NCBI GenBank assembly: GCA_905214195.1
Contig: CAJMLH010000017.1
Coordinates: forward strand, 1-39,320
Reading direction: 5' to 3'
Origin: an uncultured bacterium
Lineage (GTDB): Bacteria > Bacillota > Clostridia > Peptostreptococcales > Anaerovoracaceae
Length of the DNA: 39,320 nt
Shown: piece after piece, positions 25,056-34,099 of the stretch
How the letters are laid out: each line of letters opens with the position of its first letter
How positions within the stretch are numbered: position 1 is the first letter of the stretch
Made by a program: the position numbers and the translations under genes
Notes under the pieces: model-generated
Told to the model about the DNA's origin: nothing
The model's database searches: none
Seen by the model: only the letters and a program-made list of their open reading frames with translations

Positions 25056-25958
25056 ATGAAAAAGAACTTGATGATTATGAATCCATGTTCAGGCAAAAGA
25101 CAGGCAAACAAACTTTTGACGGATATGGTAGAGCTATTTACAAAGAATGGATATATGACCACAGTGCTTACTACTACAGCGAGAGGGGATGGAACGCTGT
25201 ATGCCGCAGAGCATGGTGGAGATTTTGACCTTATAACATGTGTCGGAGGAGACGGAACATTTAACGAAGTGGTTGCAGGCATTGTGGAAAGCAATCGGAA
25301 AATTCCGGTGGGATATATTCCGGCAGGAAGTACCAACGATTTTGCAAACAGCCTTGGATTGTCAACTGATGTGATGAAAGCGGCTCGAGATATTATATCC
25401 GGAGAAAAAATTTCTCTTGATATAGGAAGTTTCAATGGCAGAAAGTTTTCATATGTAGCTTCTTTCGGAGCTTTTACTCAAACTTCTTACAGCACACCGC
25501 AAAGTGTCAAGAACATGCTTGGCCATCTTGCATATATACTTGAGGGTGTTACCAGTTTGACATCAATAAGGCCGCAGCATCTAAGGATAGAAGCCAACGG
25601 AGTGGTCTATGACGGCGATTATATATTCGGTGCTGTAAGTAATTCAACTTCTCTTGCCGGAATTCTTACATTGAGTCCTGAGTATGTTGATATGGGCGAC
25701 GGATTGTTTGAATTACTCTTGGTAAAAATGCCACGCAATTTGATAGAGCTTACTGAAATAATATATGTACTGACTGCTCAGAAATATGAATCCGACAAAT
25801 TGACTTTTATAAATTCAAGTGAGTTTAAGGTAATTGCAAGCGAAGATATGGCATGGTCACTTGACGGAGAGTATCAGCAGGGTTGCAGAGAAATAGAAAT
25901 TAAAAATATGCATCATGCAATAGAACTTATAACCAATAACAATAAAGAAACAGAGTAG
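25056..25958 (+). CDS. diacylglycerol kinase family lipid kinase (DagK/YegS-like)
   Basis: This 300-residue protein has the diacylglycerol kinase catalytic domain: the nucleotide-binding GGDGTFNEVV motif is at about residues 66-75, the second Gly/Pro element PAGSTNDFA near 90, and a C-terminal beta domain includes the SLDGE segment near 269. It probably phosphorylates diacylglycerol or a related lipid at the membrane, feeding phospholipid turnover. ATG 25056 follows AAGGGGG. The 97 bases between feoB and this gene are AT-rich, with a TA repeat and a weak CATTCAG/CTGAATG pairing. The next gene starts 11 bases downstream. Confidence 0.88.
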   Translation: MKKNLMIMNPCSGKRQANKLLTDMVELFTKNGYMTTVLTTTARGDGTLYAAEHGGDFDLITCVGGDGTFNEVVAGIVESNRKIPVGYIPAGSTNDFANSLGLSTDVMKAARDIISGEKISLDIGSFNGRKFSYVASFGAFTQTSYSTPQSVKNMLGHLAYILEGVTSLTSIRPQHLRIEANGVVYDGDYIFGAVSNSTSLAGILTLSPEYVDMGDGLFELLLVKMPRNLIELTEIIYVLTAQKYESDKLTFINSSEFKVIASEDMAWSLDGEYQQGCREIEIKNMHHAIELITNNNKETE

Positions 25959-25969
25959 AGGTGACGGCA

Positions 25970-26707
25970 ATGACTGTTTTCCTTATGATAGCATTTTTGT
26001 TTTTTATGGGATCTACTTTGGGATGGTGTCTTGAAGTGGTTTATAGGAGATTGTCTCCTGCCAATAAAGAAAGAAGATGGATAAATCCGGGATTTATGAT
26101 AGGCCCTTATTTACCTCTTTATGGCTTTGGTCTTGTTGCATTGTATTTGCTTGCCAATATTGAAAACACCTCGTTAATATCGGAAGTTACAGTAGGCAGC
26201 AAAACAGTGCTGTTTATAATTATGGCTATAGTTATGACAGCTATGGAATATGTGGCAGGACTGATTTTCATCAAGGGAATGAAAGTTAAACTGTGGGATT
26301 ATTCCAAAGAGAGATTTAATCTGCAAGGCATAATATGCCTTAGGTTTTCTATATATTGGGCTATATTGGGGGCTGTATATTATTTTCTTATTCACCCTCA
26401 TATCCATCATGCGATATTGTGGTTTTCTCAAAATATAGCTTTTTCTTTTGTTGTCGGTATGTTTTACGGAGTTATGCTGGTAGATTTTGCATATTCTATG
26501 GGAATTGTATCTAAAATAAGGAAGTTCGCCGTAGAAAATCAGATTATGGTAAAGTATGAAGAGTTGAAAGTACAGATAAGAAAGAATGCGGCAGAAAGAA
26601 TGGAAAAAAATCACTGGTTCTTCCAGTTCCGTTCGGAAGTGCCTTTTGTAGAACACCTGAAACAGTATATAGAATTGAATAAAGTATTTAGAGACAGAGA
26701 TGAATAA
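25970..26707 (+). CDS. putative ABC-transporter type IV membrane protein (CmpB-like)
   Basis: This 245-residue membrane protein has about six helices over residues 1-185, the conserved GWCLEVVYRR and NPGFMIGPYLPLYG segments near residues 15 and 40, and a charged cytoplasmic C-terminus. These are marks of the putative ABC-transporter type IV/CmpB family (PF06541), common in Firmicutes and of unproven transport role. ATG 25970 follows GAGGTGA; GTG 25961 lies within the ribosome site. It appears cotranscribed with the lipid kinase, which hints at an envelope function. Confidence 0.82.
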   Translation: MTVFLMIAFLFFMGSTLGWCLEVVYRRLSPANKERRWINPGFMIGPYLPLYGFGLVALYLLANIENTSLISEVTVGSKTVLFIIMAIVMTAMEYVAGLIFIKGMKVKLWDYSKERFNLQGIICLRFSIYWAILGAVYYFLIHPHIHHAILWFSQNIAFSFVVGMFYGVMLVDFAYSMGIVSKIRKFAVENQIMVKYEELKVQIRKNAAERMEKNHWFFQFRSEVPFVEHLKQYIELNKVFRDRDE

Positions 26708-26712
26708 TAATT

Positions 26713-26781
26713 AAAGGAGCTGCCCCTTGCATACCGGACTTAACAAGACCATGATAATGCATGGGGCAGCTCCTTTATTTT
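26713..26781. terminator. strong bidirectional terminator
   Basis: A 20-base stem with one mismatch (26713-26732 and 26757-26776) and a 24-base loop, followed by ATTTTTG on the plus side and a weaker T-rich stretch on the minus side. It separates the CmpB-like gene from the converging padR gene. Confidence 0.85.
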
Positions 26782-26804
26782 TGTAGACATATCTTGCAAT
26801 AATT

Positions 26805-27152
26805 TTAGTTATCATCAATAGAAGAACAAGCAAGAATCTTGCATATGCCTGTAGTATTTTTGTTATACTCTGCAAGCAACTTTTCAAGATGTTCCTTACC
26901 TGATGCTTCAATGTGATAATATACTCTTGTACGCCTTTTTCCAACCTGTACTTCTTTATCGGAGATGTATTTGTTTCCGAGAAGTTTGTAAAGAGTAGGA
27001 TAAAGGGTACTTTCGGTTATGCCGATATTACCCTCTGATAATTTCTCAACGAGAGAAGTAATCTCATAACCATACAGATCCTTTTTGTCCAAAAGGAAAA
27101 GGATAATCATTTCAACGGTACCCATTTTAAAATTGCTGCGATTTTTTGTCAT
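26805..27152 (-). CDS. PadR family transcriptional regulator
   Basis: This 115-residue protein has a PadR winged helix-turn-helix (about residues 8-85, with YGYEI and the STLYPTLYKL recognition helix) and a short helical dimerisation tail. PadR proteins are repressors that often control their own gene and a neighbouring transporter or enzyme. ATG 27152 follows AAAGGGAGTGA. serA lies upstream on the same strand with no clear terminator between them, so some read-through is possible. The regulated target is unknown. Confidence 0.9.
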   Translation of the reverse strand: MTKNRSNFKMGTVEMIILFLLDKKDLYGYEITSLVEKLSEGNIGITESTLYPTLYKLLGNKYISDKEVQVGKRRTRVYYHIEASGKEHLEKLLAEYNKNTTGICKILACSSIDDN

Positions 27153-27187
27153 CTTTTGTCACTCCCTTTGCTGTCTAATTTAACTCA

Positions 27188-27226
27188 ATTATAGCAAATA
27201 TATTATAAAATGCAATATAATATTTG
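27188..27226 (-). promoter_or_regulatory. padR promoter with overlapping dyad
   Basis: On the minus strand TTGCAT, a 16-base spacer and a perfect TATAAT (27193-27188) form a promoter. An AT-rich near-palindrome (27195-27207 with 27216-27226, CAAATA and TATTTG outer bases) covers its spacer and -35, a good place for autorepression. Confidence 0.45.
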
Positions 27227-27256
27227 TAATTATCAACAAATTTTCACAAAAACTTC

Positions 27257-28390
27257 TTATTTTGCAAAGGTTTTAATCTTGATAGGGTTTGAACCGTAGA
27301 ACATCATTGATTTAACATTATCACTATCAATTTCAAGAAGTATATATCCGTAATTTCCTTTTGTGCCGCCGGCTCTGTTTAGAATTTTGTATCCTGAGAA
27401 GCCTTCTGCATTCATAAGTTCATTGATATAAGCTGCCTCTGCAAATATGCCAATACGACCTTTGTCTCCAAGGGGGCCTAAATCTGCGGAAGGGAAGTTT
27501 ACGGAATTTCTGATGTTTCCATTTTCAAAGAAGTCCATCATTTGATTAACTGCCATGGAAGCGCAGTTATCTTCTGCTTCAGCAGTTGAAGCACCTAAGT
27601 GAGGCAGAAGTATTATATTTTCGTGTCCCTTTACAACATCATTAGGGAAATCCGTAACATATCCGGCAATCACACCTGCATCAAGAGCCTCAATCAGTTC
27701 ATCTTCTTTGATAAGCTTGTCTCTTGAAAAGTTAAGCAAAACTGCTGATTTTTTCATCAGTGCAAACATATCTTTTCCCAGCATACCTTTTGTAGAGTCG
27801 GATGCAGGAACATGAATTGTCACATAGTCGCACAGAGGAAGAAGTTCATTTATTTCTTCATATACTTTTACATTTTCCATTTCGCCTTTAAAATAAGGGT
27901 CGTAACCGATTACTTCCATACCGAGTGCATTTGCTGCGGAAGCCACTTTGCGGCCTATTGCTCCAAGTCCGATTACACCTATTGTTTTACCTGTGATTTC
28001 ATGACCTGCAAACTGAGCCTTGCCCTTTTCAACGGCTGCGCTTACATTTTCGTCAAGTGAAGAAGCCCAAGAAAGTGCTTTTGGAATATTTCTGGCAGAA
28101 AGGAGAATCCCTGCTATAACAAGCTCTTTTACGGCGTTTGCATTAGCTCCCGGAGTGTTAAAAACTACAATTCCTTTTTCGGCACATCTGTCGAGTGGAA
28201 TATTGTTTACACCGGCTCCCGCTCTTGCAATAGCTTCAAGATTATCGGAAAAATCCATAGAGTGCATATCTTGGCTTCTTACAAGAATTCCGTTGGCATT
28301 TTCTATGGAATCTGTAAGCTGATAGCGATCGCTGAGCAGTGCAAGACCTGCTTGTGAAATTTTGTTAAGTGTAGAAATATTTATGTACAT
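27257..28390 (-). CDS. serA: D-3-phosphoglycerate dehydrogenase
   Basis: This 377-residue D-2-hydroxyacid dehydrogenase performs the first step of serine synthesis, oxidising 3-phosphoglycerate with NAD+. The Rossmann motif GLGAIG is near residue 145, the substrate-binding RAGAGVNNIP region near 60-70 and the catalytic HLGAS near 276. The C-terminal part (about 310-377) is a single short ACT-like domain, matching the compact PGDH form. It is divergent from serC, which supports serine synthesis rather than another hydroxyacid substrate. ATG 28390 has a GGAG somewhat far upstream. Confidence 0.9.
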   Translation of the reverse strand: MYINISTLNKISQAGLALLSDRYQLTDSIENANGILVRSQDMHSMDFSDNLEAIARAGAGVNNIPLDRCAEKGIVVFNTPGANANAVKELVIAGILLSARNIPKALSWASSLDENVSAAVEKGKAQFAGHEITGKTIGVIGLGAIGRKVASAANALGMEVIGYDPYFKGEMENVKVYEEINELLPLCDYVTIHVPASDSTKGMLGKDMFALMKKSAVLLNFSRDKLIKEDELIEALDAGVIAGYVTDFPNDVVKGHENIILLPHLGASTAEAEDNCASMAVNQMMDFFENGNIRNSVNFPSADLGPLGDKGRIGIFAEAAYINELMNAEGFSGYKILNRAGGTKGNYGYILLEIDSDNVKSMMFYGSNPIKIKTFAK

Positions 28391-28441
28391 AATGTCTTCT
28401 TATCTCCTCTCAATTCAAATGGATTTTTTGTGGTATATATA

Positions 28442-28480
28442 AGTATATCACTTTACTCGATTGAGGTAAAGTGGTACAAT
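28442..28480. promoter_or_regulatory. symmetric overlapping divergent promoters for serA and serC
   Basis: Plus strand: TTTACT (28452-28457), 17-base spacer, TACAAT (28475-28480) preceded by TGG. Minus strand: TTTACC (28470-28465), 17-base spacer, TATACT (28447-28442). Both -35 elements lie in the arms of a perfect 8-bp inverted repeat, CACTTTAC (28449-28456) and GTAAAGTG (28466-28473). The two promoters overlap face to face, so one bound polymerase or regulator would block the other. Confidence 0.65.
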
Positions 28481-28511
28481 ATATGTAAATTTTTTTTAAT
28501 TGGAGGTTCAT

Positions 28512-29606
28512 ATGACAGCATATAACAGAGTTTATAATTTTTCCGCAGGCCCTTCGGTATTACCATTACCGGTTTTAGAGAAAGTCAGAGACGATTTGCT
28601 TAACTATCAGGGGAGCGGGCAATCTGTGATGGAGATGAGCCACCGTTCAGCTGAATTTAAAAAGATAATACAAGACGCAGAGCAGAATCTCAGAGACCTT
28701 ATGGAAATTCCGGACAATTACAGAGTCCTGTTTTTGCAAGGAGGAGGAACTCTGCAATTCTCCATGGTTCCGCTCAATCTTTTAAAGAAAAGCAAAAAGG
28801 CTGATTATGCCATAACAGGAACATGGGCTAAAAAAGCCTTTAAAGAAGCTTGCCGCTTTGGCGATATAAAGAAAGTTGCTTCATCAGAAGAAGATACTTT
28901 CACATGGGTGCCTAAGTTTGGCAAAGATGATATAAGAAGCGACGCAGATTATGTATATATAACTGCCAACAATACAATATACGGAACCGCATATAATTAT
29001 GTTCCGGAAACAGGAGATATTCCTTTGGTTGCAGATATGTCATCCAACATTCTTTCCCAAAAGGTTGATGTAAGCAAGTTCGGTATAATATGGGCGGGAG
29101 CACAGAAAAATATAGGACCGGCAGGTGTAACCATAGTTATAATAAGAGAGGATCTTATAGGTTTTGCAGATGAGTCTGTGCCGGGATACCTTGATTATAA
29201 GATACATGTTGATAATGATTCCATGTATAATACACCTCCGTGCTTTTCAATATATGTAGCCGGTGAAGTATTTAAGCATATTAAGGCTACAGGCGGCATA
29301 GAAGCTATGGAAAAACGAAACAGAGAAAAGGCTGCGATGCTTTATGATTACATAGATTCAAGCAAACTCTACAAGAACCCCGTAGCTAAGGAAGATCGCT
29401 CGATGATGAATGTAGTATTTGTTACAGGCGATGCGGAGCTTGACAAGAAATTTGTATCCGAAGCTAAGGCAGAGGGTATGATTAACCTTAACGGACATCG
29501 TTCCATAGGAGGTATGAGAGCAAGTATATATAATGCTATGCCTACAGAGGGTGTTGAGAAGCTGATAGAATTTATGAAAAAATTTGAAGCTGAAAATTTA
29601 AAATAA
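28512..29606 (+). CDS. serC: phosphoserine aminotransferase
   Basis: This 364-residue PLP enzyme of the class V fold converts 3-phosphohydroxypyruvate to phosphoserine with glutamate, the second step of serine synthesis. The N-terminal FSAGPSVLP motif is near residue 10, the PLP lysine lies in GAQKN near 197, and the C-terminal NGHRSIGGMRASIYNA motif is intact. ATG 28512 follows TTGGAGG. The next gene starts 22 bases downstream. Confidence 0.96.
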   Translation: MTAYNRVYNFSAGPSVLPLPVLEKVRDDLLNYQGSGQSVMEMSHRSAEFKKIIQDAEQNLRDLMEIPDNYRVLFLQGGGTLQFSMVPLNLLKKSKKADYAITGTWAKKAFKEACRFGDIKKVASSEEDTFTWVPKFGKDDIRSDADYVYITANNTIYGTAYNYVPETGDIPLVADMSSNILSQKVDVSKFGIIWAGAQKNIGPAGVTIVIIREDLIGFADESVPGYLDYKIHVDNDSMYNTPPCFSIYVAGEVFKHIKATGGIEAMEKRNREKAAMLYDYIDSSKLYKNPVAKEDRSMMNVVFVTGDAELDKKFVSEAKAEGMINLNGHRSIGGMRASIYNAMPTEGVEKLIEFMKKFEAENLK

Positions 29607-29628
29607 CTTAAAACAGGAGAAAAATTTT

Positions 29629-30849
29629 ATGAAATATTTAATAGTTGTGCCTGATGGAGCAGGTGATGATACAATGGACATACTTGGCGGAAAAACTCCG
29701 TTGGAAGTAGCAAACATACCTTGCATTAACGAACTGGCAGCAAAGGGCGAAATAGGAACTTGCCGTACAGTTCCAAACGGAATAAGTCCCGGAAGTGATT
29801 CCGCAAACCTTTCTGTAATGGGGTATGACCCAAGAGTGTATCTAACCGGAAGATCTTCTCTCGAAGCCGGTTCTATAGGAATAGACATGAAAGATACGGA
29901 TATTTCATTCCGAGTTAATTTGATTACTCTAAAGCCTACGGAATCCGGAAATTATGATGACTTTCTTATCAAAGACCATTCGGCGGGAGATATAGCTACA
30001 GAAGAGGCTGCCGAACTGATAAAATGCATAGAAGAAGCTTTTGCTGACGAACATATTGAGTTTTATACGGGAACCCAATATCGTCATTGCATGATTTTCA
30101 GTGAGGGTGATATTGAATGTGAGTTTACACCTCCTCATGATGTCTTAGACCAAAGAGCCGGAGATTATCTGCCAAAGGGAAGAGATGAAAACCTTTTTAA
30201 GGATATGATAAGAAAAAGTTATGAGCTTTTAAAAGATCATCCCGTCAATATTAAACGAATGGAAAAAGGTCAAAATCCTGCCAACAGTATATGGATATGG
30301 GGACAGGGAACGAGACCTAAACTTCCTGATTTTAATGAAAAATACGGTGTTGACGGAAGCGTTATTTCGGCAGTTGACCTTATAAAGGGTATCGGAATCT
30401 TTGCAGGTCTTGAAGTAATAGAAGTTGAGGGCGCAACAGGCAATATCAATACGAACTTCGAGGGTAAAGCTCAGGCTGCAATAGATGCTTATGAAAGAGG
30501 TAAAGACTTTGTATATCTTCATATGGAGGGAACTGACGAGTGTTCTCACCAAGGAGATATGGAAGGTAAAATAAGATGTGCCGAATACATCAATGACAGA
30601 GCTGTTAAGCCTATTATAGACTATCTCAGACAGACAGGTGAAAGATTTAAGGTGCTTATTGTTCCTGACCACAGAACTCCTCTTTCAATAAGGACGCATA
30701 GTTCAGATCCCGTTTCATATCTCATATATGACAGCGGCAATGAAAAGCCTTATGATGAAACAAGACAGTTCAACGAAAAATCCGCCTTTGCTGCCGGCAA
30801 TCATTTTGAGGACGGCTACAAGATGACAGATTATTTTTTCGGTAAATAA
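29629..30849 (+). CDS. ApgM-like phosphoglycerate mutase / proposed homoserine kinase
   Basis: This 406-residue protein is of the alkaline-phosphatase superfamily, ApgM branch (COG3635; some members are labelled proposed homoserine kinase). Metal-site motifs are PDGAGDD at residues 8-14, SDSANLSVMGYDP near 63-75 with the nucleophile serine, EGTDECSHQGD near 300 and DHRTP near 345. Known members interconvert 2- and 3-phosphoglycerate. It sits directly after serC with serA beyond, and no serB is visible, so a role in dephosphorylating phosphoserine or in supplying 3-phosphoglycerate is possible. The family is certain; the reaction in this cell is not. Confidence 0.82.
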   Translation: MKYLIVVPDGAGDDTMDILGGKTPLEVANIPCINELAAKGEIGTCRTVPNGISPGSDSANLSVMGYDPRVYLTGRSSLEAGSIGIDMKDTDISFRVNLITLKPTESGNYDDFLIKDHSAGDIATEEAAELIKCIEEAFADEHIEFYTGTQYRHCMIFSEGDIECEFTPPHDVLDQRAGDYLPKGRDENLFKDMIRKSYELLKDHPVNIKRMEKGQNPANSIWIWGQGTRPKLPDFNEKYGVDGSVISAVDLIKGIGIFAGLEVIEVEGATGNINTNFEGKAQAAIDAYERGKDFVYLHMEGTDECSHQGDMEGKIRCAEYINDRAVKPIIDYLRQTGERFKVLIVPDHRTPLSIRTHSSDPVSYLIYDSGNEKPYDETRQFNEKSAFAAGNHFEDGYKMTDYFFGK

Positions 30850-30851
30850 TT

Positions 30852-32213
30852 ATGATAAAGAAAATTTTTACACTAATAACGGCGACGATAATATCATTCG
30901 TCGCCTTTCTTCCATCTGACGCTGCATGGGCATCGCCGGAAAAAAAGAATGAACCTGAAATCAAAGCTGAATCGGCAATAATATATATCGGAGATACAGG
31001 GGAAATCATATGGGATAAAAATTCCGACACAAAGATGGAACCTGCCAGTATAACCAAGCTTATGACATGTCTTTTGGCAGCGGAAAACTTAGATTTGTCA
31101 AAAGAAGTAGAGATTACAGCCGAAGCGGTGAATGTAATACCTACAAAGATATATCTGCAAGTAGGAGAAAAGATAACCGTAGAACAGCTGATGTATGCGG
31201 CTCTTCTTAAATCTGCCAATGACGCTGCCAATGCTCTTGCCATAGAGGTGGCCGGCTCTATAGAAAATTTTTCTGTTATGATGAATGAAAGAGCTGCGGC
31301 AATTGGGTGCAGTTCCACTAACTTTGTTAATCCAAATGGTCTTCCGGCAGAGGGTCATCTTTCTACTGCGAAAGATTTGGCAATTATTGCAAAGGAAGCA
31401 CTTGATAATGAAACGGTAAGAAAGATTGCCTCAACTACTGAGTACATTATTCCAAAGACAAATATGTATGAAGAGCGTGAGCTTTATAACTTTAATATGT
31501 TTTTGTACGGCGGAGAACGAGAAGTTGACAGACAGACCATATCGGTTGAAAAATATGACGGTGTTTTCGGAGGCAAAACAGGAAGTCTGAGTAAGGACTA
31601 CTGCACAATGGTTACAGGACTTGATTGTGACGGCCTTGAAGTGTATACAGTTGTTCTTGGAACTGACATGGAATCAAGGTTCAACGATATGAAAACATTG
31701 ATGGACTATGGCAAGGCCAATATTTCAAAATACAAAGCCTTTGAAAAAGGCGAGATTTTCGGAAAGGTTAAGCTTAAAGGCGGAGCAGTCAATAAAGTTA
31801 AGGCGGCCGCAGCAGAGGACGGATATGTAAATCTCCCGGAGGGTGCTTCGGCATCTCTTGTGACAACTAAATGCGTATATACCGACAATCTTAAAGCACC
31901 TATTAAAAAAGGACAAAAGATAGGTGTAGTTGAAGTATATATTGCCGGTGATATGTACAGAACAGTAGATTTGGTGGCAGACTCAGATGTAAAACCGGGA
32001 TGGTTTTTGTCAAAATACGGTATTTCCAATCTTCAGACCGTGATATTAGGTGTGGTATTGTTTTTGATACTGAGTTTTATCATAATGATATTTGTGCTCA
32101 GAGCATATAACAAGAGAAAAAGACTTGCAAGGCGTAAGGCTATGCTTGAAGCCGAAGCAAGGCGGCATATGGAAAGAGAAGAAGATTTAAGAAAAAGAAA
32201 CTGGAATTTTTAA
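30852..32213 (+). CDS. D-alanyl-D-alanine carboxypeptidase (S11, DacF/PBP5-like)
   Basis: This 453-residue penicillin-binding protein has a signal peptide at about residues 1-27 and a peptidase S11 domain with SXXK at Ser66-Lys69, SXN at Ser121-Asn123 and KTG at 242-244. A beta-rich C-terminal domain follows (about 290-385), then a true membrane helix near 393-418 with a strongly charged cytoplasmic tail. It trims the terminal D-Ala from peptidoglycan stem peptides. Most relatives end in an amphipathic helix, so the full anchor with a 30-residue Arg/Glu-rich tail is somewhat unusual. It starts two bases after the previous gene without a clear ribosome site, suggesting coupling. Confidence 0.93.
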   Translation: MIKKIFTLITATIISFVAFLPSDAAWASPEKKNEPEIKAESAIIYIGDTGEIIWDKNSDTKMEPASITKLMTCLLAAENLDLSKEVEITAEAVNVIPTKIYLQVGEKITVEQLMYAALLKSANDAANALAIEVAGSIENFSVMMNERAAAIGCSSTNFVNPNGLPAEGHLSTAKDLAIIAKEALDNETVRKIASTTEYIIPKTNMYEERELYNFNMFLYGGEREVDRQTISVEKYDGVFGGKTGSLSKDYCTMVTGLDCDGLEVYTVVLGTDMESRFNDMKTLMDYGKANISKYKAFEKGEIFGKVKLKGGAVNKVKAAAAEDGYVNLPEGASASLVTTKCVYTDNLKAPIKKGQKIGVVEVYIAGDMYRTVDLVADSDVKPGWFLSKYGISNLQTVILGVVLFLILSFIIMIFVLRAYNKRKRLARRKAMLEAEARRHMEREEDLRKRNWNF

Positions 32214-34037
32214 ATGTTTAATATCAGAGAAAATCTAAAAAAACTACCGGATTCGCCGGGAGTTTATATGCACAAGGACAGACTTGGACAAGTTATATAT
32301 GTAGGGAAAGCAATATCTTTGAGAAACCGTGTAAGACAGTATTTTCAAAGTTCGGCAAACCAGAATCCCAAAGTACGAGCCATGGTAAGCCATATAGCCG
32401 AATTTGAATATATAAAGTGTCAGACGGAGATGGAAGCACTTATTTTGGAGTGTAATCTTATAAAAAAATATGCTCCTAAATATAATGTTCTTTTGAGGGA
32501 TGACAAAACTTATCCATATATAAAAGTAACCATGCAGGAGGATTTTCCGAGAGTTGTTAAAACGAGACAAATAAAAAAGGATGGTGGAAGATATTTCGGG
32601 CCTTACAGTGATGCAGGAGCAGTAAATAACACGATAGATTTGCTGAACAAGATATACAGCCTTAAACGCTGTTCTGCCGTGCGATTTCCGGAAGGGCACA
32701 GACCTTGTCTTAATTACCATATAAACGACTGCCGAGGTATATGTTCGGGAAAAGCCGATAGAGATGAATACATGGAATGTATAGAAAGTGTTTTGGAATT
32801 TCTTGGCGGAAAACAGAAAAAAATTCTCGACTATCTTGAAAAAAAGATGACAGATGCGGCAGAATGTATGAATTTTGAGGAGGCTGCCGTATATCGTGAC
32901 TATATATCGGCTGTTAAGAGTTTGAATGAAACACAGAGAGTGACTATGGCAGGAGGGAAAGATTTAGATGTTATATTGCCTGTCGGTAAAGGCAAGAATA
33001 CCTCTATAGTCGTATTTCCTGTAAGAGACGGAAAACTCAGCGGAAGAGAAACTTTTGCCATGCGTACTGAGGGTGAGGATGACTATGACAGCCTTGTCGG
33101 ACAGTTTATAAAACAGTATTACAGCAGTTGGGCAGTCATACCTCCGGAACTTATACTTGCCAAGCCGTTGAAAGAGGCACACCTTATAGAGGAATATTTA
33201 AAAAGCCTGAAAGAGGGAAGAAAGGTTAATATATTTGTACCTAAGAGAGGTCCTAAAAAAGCACTCCTTGATATGGCTCTTAAGGATACTGAGGAGATGA
33301 ACAAAAATATTGAAGAACGACTTAAAAATGCCAGGGAAAAAGAAGATTTATTTTTACAGAGACTTTCATCAATATTAGGAGTAAAAAAAGAAAGCTACAG
33401 GATAGAATCTTACGATATATCCAATACAAATGGAGTAGATACAGTTGGGGCTATGGTTGTTTTTGAAAATCTTAAACCTGTAAAAAAAGCTTACAGGCGC
33501 TTTAAGATAAAAACAGTAGAAGGACCCAATGACTATGCCAGTCTTCAGGAGATGCTCTACAGAAGATTTAAAAGAGCAAAAGCGGGAGATCCGGGATTTT
33601 CAACTATGCCGGACCTTATACTTATGGACGGCGGAATGGGGCAGGTAACATCAGCACAGAAAGTTATCAGTGCCATGGGAGTTGATGTACCTGTTCTCGG
33701 AATGGCAAAAGACGACAGTCACAGAACGAGAGCCCTTGTAAACGGCAGAGGAGATGAATTTAACCTTTCAAAAGACCCGGTACTGTTTAAGTATTGCGGC
33801 AGGATTCAAGAAGAAGTACACAGATTTGCAATAGAATACCATAGAAATCTTCACAACAGAAATTCCATAGGTTCTGTGCTTGATAATATACCCGGTATAG
33901 GACCGGCAAAGCGAAATGCGCTTCTTTCACATTTTAACTCGATAGAAGACATAAAAAATGCAAATGAAGAGGAACTTTTGAAAGTTAAGAACATAACTTC
34001 ACAAAATGTAAGAGCCATAAAAGAATATTTTAGTTGA
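32214..34037 (+). CDS. uvrC: excinuclease ABC subunit C
   Basis: This 607-residue protein has an N-terminal GIY-YIG nuclease (about residues 12-95), a UVR domain (about 200-235), an RNase H-like C-terminal nuclease (about 380-540) and tandem helix-hairpin-helix motifs at the end. It makes the 3' and 5' incisions in nucleotide excision repair with UvrA and UvrB, neither of which is in the window. The ATG directly follows the stop of the carboxypeptidase gene with only a weak ribosome site, so translation is likely coupled. Confidence 0.96.
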   Translation: MFNIRENLKKLPDSPGVYMHKDRLGQVIYVGKAISLRNRVRQYFQSSANQNPKVRAMVSHIAEFEYIKCQTEMEALILECNLIKKYAPKYNVLLRDDKTYPYIKVTMQEDFPRVVKTRQIKKDGGRYFGPYSDAGAVNNTIDLLNKIYSLKRCSAVRFPEGHRPCLNYHINDCRGICSGKADRDEYMECIESVLEFLGGKQKKILDYLEKKMTDAAECMNFEEAAVYRDYISAVKSLNETQRVTMAGGKDLDVILPVGKGKNTSIVVFPVRDGKLSGRETFAMRTEGEDDYDSLVGQFIKQYYSSWAVIPPELILAKPLKEAHLIEEYLKSLKEGRKVNIFVPKRGPKKALLDMALKDTEEMNKNIEERLKNAREKEDLFLQRLSSILGVKKESYRIESYDISNTNGVDTVGAMVVFENLKPVKKAYRRFKIKTVEGPNDYASLQEMLYRRFKRAKAGDPGFSTMPDLILMDGGMGQVTSAQKVISAMGVDVPVLGMAKDDSHRTRALVNGRGDEFNLSKDPVLFKYCGRIQEEVHRFAIEYHRNLHNRNSIGSVLDNIPGIGPAKRNALLSHFNSIEDIKNANEEELLKVKNITSQNVRAIKEYFS

Positions 34038-34063
34038 TTAAAATGCTTATATTGTGATATAGT
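34034..34063 (+). promoter_or_regulatory. candidate promoter for the DUF1292 gene
   Basis: TTGATT (34034-34039), an 18-base spacer and TATAGT (34058-34063) preceded by TGA. The -35 overlaps the uvrC stop. Confidence 0.5.
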
Positions 34064-34099
34064 AAGCGTAGATATAATTCACTTAGCGGAGGAATAAAC

